Source of the DNA: Candidatus Helarchaeota archaeon
GTDB taxonomy: Archaea; Asgardarchaeota; Lokiarchaeia; Helarchaeales; HEL-GB-A
Direction of reading: 5' to 3'
DNA: 9,827 nucleotides
Assembly (NCBI GenBank): GCA_013375405.1
Contig: JABXJU010000171.1
Span: 1 to 9,827 of the forward strand
Part shown: piece by piece, positions 5,092 to 9,827 of the stretch
Numbering within the stretch: the first letter of the stretch is position 1
How the letters are laid out: every line of letters starts with the position of its first letter
The notes under the pieces: model-generated
What the model was told of the DNA's origin: nothing
The model's input: only the letters and a program-made list of their open reading frames with translations
Databases searched by the model: none
Made by a program: the position numbers and the translations under genes

Positions 5092-7809
5092 TTAACGACG
5101 ACTACGTAATTCAGCTGCTGTCGCCTTGAATCCTTCTGATACATCTTTTTCTCCAAGATCCAGAGAAATGCGAGCGGCTTCGTCATAAAGATTTGCGGCT
5201 TTTGCAAGATTTCCATCAGCTGTAGCTGCTTCGGCATCAATGATCACTTGTCGACGTTTTAATTCGAGTGTGTCATGTTTTGTTTCGAGTTCCACCTTCT
5301 TTTCAATTTCAGCGACTTTAATTTCATACGCTTTAGAACGTTCTTTATCACCCATTTCTGCAGCATATTTTGCAACCAGTCCATAATATTTAGCAGCATC
5401 CTCCCATCGTTCTTCGCCTAATGCAACTTCTGCGATCTCGATAGCTTCTTTCATTTGCGCTTCAAACTTGTCGATCTTCTCACTCTCTCGCATGCGGGCG
5501 ACTTCTGTTTTTCGTCTTCGCCGTAAATCAGCCTCGCGTCGTTTTGCCTCTTTCGATTTTTCGTTCAAATCACGGGCTTTTTCTTTTTCACCGATTTCAA
5601 GGGAAAGCTTACTTGCCAGTTTATAAGCACGGGAAGCCTCAAGCAAATTACCAGCATCTTCCGCTACTGCGGCTTCCTCTAAAATCTTTTTACGCTCAAC
5701 TTCTAATGTTGATCTTCGCGAGGTCATTTCTTTTCTCATTTTTGCTTCCAGTTCAGCTTTTCGCTCAATCTTCCATTTTTTCTTCAATTCAGTTGTTTTC
5801 CCTCGTAATGCATGAGCCCGAACCGCATATTCTGCCGCACGATCTTCATCTGCTAATTCTACAGAGAGTAAAGCTCCTTTCTGCCATAACCTCGCAGCGT
5901 CGATAAACCGCCCATCCTTATAAGAGGCTTCTGCTTGACTGACAATTGCATTTCGAATGACCCGTTTTGTCTCTTTCGTCTTTCGTTTCTTTTCTCCTTC
6001 GAATTGATATCGTCGCCAGCCATAGTATGGAATTAGGAACGCCATTAGTAAGACACCAGGACAATAAATAAAGAAAATAATTATCCCGGGTGGTATTCCT
6101 GCTAAGAATGAAGCCAACCCGCCCAAAAATGGGTCGATTGACCCACCACCAATAGCATCAAGTAATACTGAAAGTTTATTTAATGAGTCACTTATGAATT
6201 CTCCTACTGCAAGAGGATTTAAAAATAAAAGAAAAATTAATGCAAGAACACCTGTCATAGCTGCAGCGAAAAGAGTGGTATGGACGTACTGTTTTTCAAC
6301 TGCTTTCTCAAGTGGGGGCAGGCATAAAATTGATTCTAATTTGTCACGATCTTCTTTTTCACCACGTGTTCGAACCTTGCCACGCCATTTTGCCAATGTG
6401 CGATGGCTATATTTGCCTGAACAATAGTTCATAACATTTTCGCTTGACCCTTCTAATAAAACATCATATTTCGCAGCCTCTCCACGGGTTATAGTTGCCT
6501 CCCCTTCTTTGAAATTTAAAGTTGCAGAGCCAATATCCCATATTTTAATAACAGCAGTGAGTTCATCCCATGAAAAAACTTTTGAAGCTACAGCGGGTTC
6601 CATCAAGCGAAGTGTTATTACTGCTCGAAGTGCCTTTGCTGCGCGATCAAGCAGTTCATCCCGTTTTTGTTTTTCTTTTCTTCGACATTCATCTGCCCGT
6701 AAATCGAATTCTTTGGCACGATCCTTCTCACCGACATCCTTAGAAAGTTCAGACACTCTTACATAAATTCTACTCGCTTCAAGAAATTCTTCCCGCTCTA
6801 ATAATTTATCAGCACGGCCAAGAAGGCTATCTTGCTCTTTTCTAATTTTAATCCGGCGCTTTTCTTCGTGGAATTCTCGCTTAAGTTCAGGTTCTTTTTC
6901 TCGAATATCTCGAGCTTGTGCAGTAAAGCCTGTAGCGACTTCTTTTTCACCTAAATCCAGAGAAAGTTTCGCAGCGGTTTCATAAGCAGTTGCTGCACCT
7001 TTGAAATTCCCTTTTTCAAGCGCGGCTTCAGCCTTTGCTAATGATTTAGCTCGATTATCCTCGAGTTCTATGCGTATAACTTCCATTTCGGCGCGCGCTT
7101 TTTCCTCTGCCTCGCGTTTCTTAATATCTTCTGCAATTTCTAACATTTCTTGTGCTCGTAAAGAAAACATTTCAGAACGTTCTGGTTGTCCCATTTTATT
7201 GGAGAGTACTACAGCCTCTTTGTAGTATTTACTGGCTTGTAGATAATTATCTTTTGAGACAGCTACTTCAGCCCGCCGTAGAATTTCACGGCGGTCATGT
7301 TCCAAGTTTCGAATTTGTTTCTCGGATTCAAATTGTCGGATAAGATCAGCTTTCTTTTCCCTAAGGTTTTTTAGAGTAGAGGTGTATTGCTTGACAAAGT
7401 CCTTATCGCCCATTTGTTTTGAAAGGTCAATAGCCTGCTCGTAATTTCGGATTGCATCATCAAAGCGACCTTCTTGATAGGCAAGATCAGCCTGTTCCAA
7501 AAGCATATCTCGTTCTTTTTCAACATCCTCTTTTCGTTTTTCAAGTTCAAGTGCTTTACGTTGGTCTATTTCTTTTTTTCGCATTTCATTTACTTTCTCA
7601 GAGAAAATTTTCGAGCGATCTTTCTCACCAAGTTTAGTAGATATATCTGCGGCCTTTTGATATAAATTGCCTGCGGTAGAATATTCTGCACTCGCTTCAT
7701 ACTCTTCTGCTTCAGCTAGTATGTTTTTTCGTTGCTCTTCCAAGTCTTTTCTTTCTACTTCTAATCTCTTTCTCTGTTCATCTTCAGAAGGTTCACGATC
7801 CTCACTCAT
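5092..7809 (-). CDS. 905-residue TPR-like repeat protein with SCP2-like domain and membrane hairpin
   Basis: No known gene is recognised. The protein is highly charged and mostly helical. Five repeat units (about residues 28-79, 101-152, 175-226, 254-305, 327-378) are joined by long Lys/Glu/Arg coiled-coil linkers. Each unit reads like a TPR hairpin plus a third helix: 'AE.A...GNF..AA..Y..AA.LS..LGEKDRA..F...A.E.R'. A globular region (about 395-505) resembles an SCP2 sterol/lipid-carrier domain. Two hydrophobic helices follow (about 512-532 and 572-597) with a short Gly-rich loop between them, then four more repeats (about 620-671, 707-758, 787-838, 853-905). Two membrane passes put both repeat arms on the same side, presumably the cytoplasm. 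A scaffold or lipid-handling role at the membrane is inference. The start is supported by GAAGGTTAT about 5 bases before the ATG. It sits between replication protein A and the reductase with its own signals. Confidence 0.8.
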   Translation of the reverse strand: MSEDREPSEDEQRKRLEVERKDLEEQRKNILAEAEEYEASAEYSTAGNLYQKAADISTKLGEKDRSKIFSEKVNEMRKKEIDQRKALELEKRKEDVEKERDMLLEQADLAYQEGRFDDAIRNYEQAIDLSKQMGDKDFVKQYTSTLKNLREKKADLIRQFESEKQIRNLEHDRREILRRAEVAVSKDNYLQASKYYKEAVVLSNKMGQPERSEMFSLRAQEMLEIAEDIKKREAEEKARAEMEVIRIELEDNRAKSLAKAEAALEKGNFKGAATAYETAAKLSLDLGEKEVATGFTAQARDIREKEPELKREFHEEKRRIKIRKEQDSLLGRADKLLEREEFLEASRIYVRVSELSKDVGEKDRAKEFDLRADECRRKEKQKRDELLDRAAKALRAVITLRLMEPAVASKVFSWDELTAVIKIWDIGSATLNFKEGEATITRGEAAKYDVLLEGSSENVMNYCSGKYSHRTLAKWRGKVRTRGEKEDRDKLESILCLPPLEKAVEKQYVHTTLFAAAMTGVLALIFLLFLNPLAVGEFISDSLNKLSVLLDAIGGGSIDPFLGGLASFLAGIPPGIIIFFIYCPGVLLMAFLIPYYGWRRYQFEGEKKRKTKETKRVIRNAIVSQAEASYKDGRFIDAARLWQKGALLSVELADEDRAAEYAVRAHALRGKTTELKKKWKIERKAELEAKMRKEMTSRRSTLEVERKKILEEAAVAEDAGNLLEASRAYKLASKLSLEIGEKEKARDLNEKSKEAKRREADLRRRRKTEVARMRESEKIDKFEAQMKEAIEIAEVALGEERWEDAAKYYGLVAKYAAEMGDKERSKAYEIKVAEIEKKVELETKHDTLELKRRQVIIDAEAATADGNLAKAANLYDEAARISLDLGEKDVSEGFKATAAELRSRR
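5095..5952 (-). repeat. C-terminal block of four TPR-like protein repeats
   Basis: Units begin near residues 620, 707, 787 and 853 of the 905-residue protein. Each has a helix with AE(A/V)A, then a Gly or Glu turn, then 'A..Y..A' and, after about 10 residues, (G/A)(E/D)(K/E)(D/E). The last unit ends at the stop codon. The units differ at DNA level, so this is an old amplification rather than a recent tandem duplication. Confidence 0.7.
6019..6276 (-). other. Membrane hairpin encoded within the repeat protein
   Basis: Residues 512-532 and 572-597 are long uncharged stretches (for example AAAMTGVLALIFLLFL and GIIIFFIYCPGVLLMAFLIP). They are separated by about 40 residues with Gly-rich DAIGGGS and flanked by Lys/Arg on both outer sides (EKAVEKQ before, GWRRYQFEGEKKRK after). 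The positive-inside rule puts both repeat arms in the cytoplasm. Confidence 0.7.
6295..6627 (-). other. SCP2-like (sterol carrier protein fold) domain within the repeat protein
   Basis: Residues about 395-505 lack the repeat pattern. They read: helix, strand ATLNFKEGEATITRG, then KYDVLLEGSSENVMNYCSGK, then RTLAKWRGKVRTRG, then a final helix DKLESIL. This order (strand with 'dG', strand with 'aDv.l.gs', helix ending in 'Gk', 'a..rGkv...G') is that of SCP2 lipid-carrier domains. The match is judged by eye, and binding of a lipid is inference. Confidence 0.45.
6676..7728 (-). repeat. N-terminal block of five TPR-like protein repeats
   Basis: Units begin near residues 28, 101, 175, 254 and 327, a period of about 73-79 residues: 52 residues of repeat plus a charged linker. 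The most constant element is the (L/M)G(E/D/Q)(K/P)(D/E) turn after the second helix (LGEKD, MGDKD, MGQPE, LGEKE, VGEKD). Confidence 0.75.
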
Positions 7810-7890
7810 AAGATAACCTTCGATGGATTTTTCTCACAAAAAATATGAAATATCGAAGAACTGAATTGTTATTTCTTTACTTACATTGAC

Positions 7891-7898
7891 TATTTAAA
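7891..7898 (-). promoter_or_regulatory. Possible TATA box of the repeat-protein gene
   Basis: TTTAAATA on the minus strand, in an AT-rich gap, would start transcription near 7868 and give a leader of about 58 bases ending in the AAGG ribosome site. The surrounding AT richness makes the exact box uncertain. Confidence 0.35.
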
Positions 7899-7911
7899 AA
7901 TTATGAAAGAT

Positions 7912-7932
7912 AACTAATTAAGAAACTAATTA
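7912..7932 (+). repeat. Short direct repeat in the gap between two minus-strand genes
   Basis: AACTAATTA occurs twice (7912-7920 and 7924-7932) with a 3-base spacer, a 12-base period just upstream of the possible promoter of the repeat-protein gene. It could be a regulator site, or chance in AT-rich DNA. Confidence 0.3.
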
Positions 7933-7934
7933 GC

Positions 7935-7946
7935 TTTTTAAAAAAA
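7935..7946 (-). terminator. Oligo-T end after replication protein A
   Basis: Seven T follow the TAA stop directly on the minus strand, then five A. The T run suits archaeal termination; the following A run makes the region self-complementary. Confidence 0.4.
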
Positions 7947-9704
7947 TTAAATAGAATTTTCTACACGCACAAGCATTTTCGATAATTCATCACGTGAAGT
8001 GGGATATGCAATACTATTCGCTCTTAGTTCTAGGCTATTACTAAAAGAACTATAACGAATATTTCCTTTAAGAATAATATTTTTTCCTAAAAGTTCTTTG
8101 GTTTTAACTAATAATGGATATTGCTCTATAAGCTCCTTTTCAATCATTTTCTCTGCTTCAGCCGTAGTCATCCCAAGAAGTTCTTCAGCGATTTTACCAC
8201 CTACAGTTACGCGCATATTTTCAGTCCCATCATCAAAGCTGAAGGACCATAACATGCGCGACACGGGATTTGGAATTTTTCCACAACGTTCACAATTCCA
8301 CGTTTCATCTGTAAAAGTAACTTTTTTAGAACATTTTGGACAACTTTTATAAATGGGATTCTTTTCGGGGATGGAGACTATCGTTCCTAGTATTTCAACA
8401 ACCTCATTTTCACGGAGATTTGAAATATATTTCCGTGAAACCTCTAATTCTTGATTAGAGAGATTATTTTTTTTATTTATTCTTTTAAACACTTTATTAC
8501 TTGGCGTTATTGTCCCAAATTTCCCCGCATTTAATTTTAGACTCCCACGAAAAACAGAAACGTATCCATTTTCTACACAATAAGCTTTATCCAGTTTTAC
8601 TTTTTCAATATCCTCATCCCAAATTGAAAGTGAAACACTTCCGGTTTCATCAGCAATTGTGACATCACAAACACGATGATCAGAGCCATCTTTAAATTTT
8701 ACATCACGCGGTTCGCCTTTTTCGATAATTTTACCTATTACTTTCAAATTTCTACTCTCAGTGGTCAATTCTTTGATTTTTACTTCAATTATGCTTGTGC
8801 TTCTCGATGTTATGGGAGCCGTATCTGGGATATCCAACGCAGTTGAGGTGTCCTTTAGAATTTTAGAATCATCGCCCACGTGAAGTTCAATATTATCTCT
8901 GCCTTGGCGTGTATATCCATTCACGATTTTGACAATATCATTAATACTCACTTCTTCTACGAAGGTAGCATGGTTCCCCCAAAGAGCAACTCGAATTTGA
9001 CCAGTTTTATCGAAAATATTAAGGTTGGCAACTTGTCCTGTTCCCGTTTTCTTTTTAAAAGTAGTTATATTTGATTTCCATTGAATTTTTCCAATGACAT
9101 CTCCATTCATTGGCACTTGAAGTTGATTAATTTTAAATAAGGAACTAGTAGAAGGCAGGTTTTCAAATCCACTTAAGTCAATTCCTTTTGGATTCTGTTC
9201 AATAATACCTTGTTTCCCGAGATGAAGCTCTAATTCATTATTGAATCCACCTTTAACGTAAGCGTTTTTTATTTCAATAATATTGTTCTCCTCAAGTGTT
9301 CGGTCAGTGATAATCTTAGTCTGCTCATTCCATAGAACAACCTTAATCTGACCAGTAGGATCCTGAAGGAGAAATTTTGCGACCGTCCCTTTTTGACCAC
9401 TCTTCTGAGTAAATTCTCGTATTGAGAAAATGGTATTGATGCGTCCAATTACTGAAACTGCATTCATTCCAACTATTAGATCTTTAAGCTGAATTCGTTT
9501 TCGTTTATAGGTTGTGGTTTCAAAAACTTCGACGCCAAGCTCCTTTGCGACAATACATGCTGCCCCTTCATCGGTGATTAACCCACCAAGATCGTCTTTT
9601 TTAGTCGCAATGCGTTTTAAAAGTTCTTTCTTACTCTTTTTTGTTTCCATTATGATTTTGTCGATAACGTCTTCCAGATTCACATTCATTCTCATAGGTG
9701 CCAT
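7947..9704 (-). CDS. Replication protein A / single-stranded DNA-binding protein, OB folds plus zinc finger
   Basis: The protein should coat single-stranded DNA during replication, repair and recombination. The 585 residues show a helical N-terminal region (about 8-75), then three OB folds with the RPA hallmark 'D.tG.i.v.lW': D115-W125 (about 80-170), D232-W242 (about 195-285) and D352-W362 (about 307-403). A fourth, zinc-binding OB-like module follows (about 425-565) with CPKC (Cys455/458) and CERC (Cys471/474). The layout matches archaeal RPA large subunits, and the DNA-binding aromatic of each OB is kept. Numbering is from ATG 9704. ATG 9695 and 9689 are also in frame; the start is uncertain because the nearest ribosome-site-like GTGAG abuts ATG 9704. 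No RPA-associated small subunit is next to it. An oligo-T run follows the stop, and a TATA-like box precedes the start by about 40 bases. Confidence 0.9.
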   Translation of the reverse strand: MAPMRMNVNLEDVIDKIIMETKKSKKELLKRIATKKDDLGGLITDEGAACIVAKELGVEVFETTTYKRKRIQLKDLIVGMNAVSVIGRINTIFSIREFTQKSGQKGTVAKFLLQDPTGQIKVVLWNEQTKIITDRTLEENNIIEIKNAYVKGGFNNELELHLGKQGIIEQNPKGIDLSGFENLPSTSSLFKINQLQVPMNGDVIGKIQWKSNITTFKKKTGTGQVANLNIFDKTGQIRVALWGNHATFVEEVSINDIVKIVNGYTRQGRDNIELHVGDDSKILKDTSTALDIPDTAPITSRSTSIIEVKIKELTTESRNLKVIGKIIEKGEPRDVKFKDGSDHRVCDVTIADETGSVSLSIWDEDIEKVKLDKAYCVENGYVSVFRGSLKLNAGKFGTITPSNKVFKRINKKNNLSNQELEVSRKYISNLRENEVVEILGTIVSIPEKNPIYKSCPKCSKKVTFTDETWNCERCGKIPNPVSRMLWSFSFDDGTENMRVTVGGKIAEELLGMTTAEAEKMIEKELIEQYPLLVKTKELLGKNIILKGNIRYSSFSNSLELRANSIAYPTSRDELSKMLVRVENSI

Positions 9705-9740
9705 CTCACGAATTGCTCACTTACTATACGGGGAATTTTC

Positions 9741-9748
9741 CATTTAAA
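9741..9748 (-). promoter_or_regulatory. Possible TATA box of the RPA gene
   Basis: TTTAAATG on the minus strand would start transcription near 9719, giving a leader of about 15 bases before ATG 9704. A second TTTAAATA box lies further upstream (9803-9796), overlapping an inverted repeat. Confidence 0.4.
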
Positions 9749-9780
9749 CATTCATACTGTGGGGGTAAGATTATCAGAAC

Positions 9781-9798
9781 TATGTTTACTGAAACATA
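9781..9798. repeat. Perfect inverted repeat upstream of the RPA gene
   Basis: TATGTTT and AAACATA form 7-base perfect arms around ACTG. The dyad lies about 80 bases upstream of the RPA start and overlaps an upstream TATA-like box, a typical place for a repressor or activator dimer. Chance is not excluded in AT-rich DNA. Confidence 0.35.
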
Positions 9799-9827
9799 TT
9801 TAAACCACCCTTTAGTAATAGGCATAC

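Noticed and set aside
5031..5240. 69-codon minus-strand frame running past the stop of the repeat protein
   Set aside because: It overlaps the last TPR-like repeat in another frame and has no independent start signal.
5544..5906. 120-codon plus-strand frame opposite the repeat protein
   Set aside because: It is the complement of a Lys/Glu-rich coding region, which gives artificial Leu/Phe/Ser-rich frames; it has no ribosome site.
5092..7809. Repeat protein as a bacterial TolA- or SMC-like protein
   Set aside because: No Walker A/B or SMC hinge, and the membrane segment is central rather than N-terminal. The regular GEKD turns fit TPR-like units better than a plain coiled coil.

Overview
The window looks like a piece of a low-GC archaeal chromosome. 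The evidence is an archaeal replication protein A (three OB folds plus a zinc-finger OB fold), AT-rich TATA/BRE-like promoter boxes about 25-30 bases before predicted transcript starts, GGAGG/GAGGT-type ribosome binding sites and short oligo-T transcription ends. The mix of a cytosolic gingipain-like protease, a very large coiled-coil/TPR-like membrane protein and a remnant resembling a fatty-acyl-CoA ligase would fit an Asgard-type archaeon. That placement is an inference, not something the sequence proves.

Layout, left half (plus strand): the 3' part of a major facilitator superfamily transporter (1-846) ends in a weak stem-plus-T terminator. A promoter then starts a two-gene unit: a caspase-fold C25 (gingipain-like) cysteine peptidase with His255/Cys307 (957-2186) and, 40 bases later, a 95-residue protein of unknown family (2227-2514). 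The gap after this unit is not empty. On the minus strand it carries a 49-codon reading frame resembling the extreme N terminus of an AMP-forming acyl-CoA ligase, cut off by a stop. Next is an orphan six-helix membrane protein (2805-3692) whose TATA box position suggests a leaderless mRNA.

Layout, right half (minus strand, reading right to left): replication protein A (9704-7947), a 905-residue protein with nine TPR-like helical repeats, an SCP2-like domain and a two-helix membrane hairpin (7809-5092), and an extended short-chain dehydrogenase/reductase (4997-3771). Each of the three has its own possible promoter, and oligo-T stretches follow the first two, so they are probably neighbours rather than one operon. 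The reductase is convergent with the six-helix membrane protein.

The best candidates for something new are the protease plus 95-residue partner pair, the TPR/SCP2/membrane-hairpin protein, and the apparent AUA start codon of the reductase. No tRNA, rRNA, CRISPR array or insertion sequence was recognised by eye.
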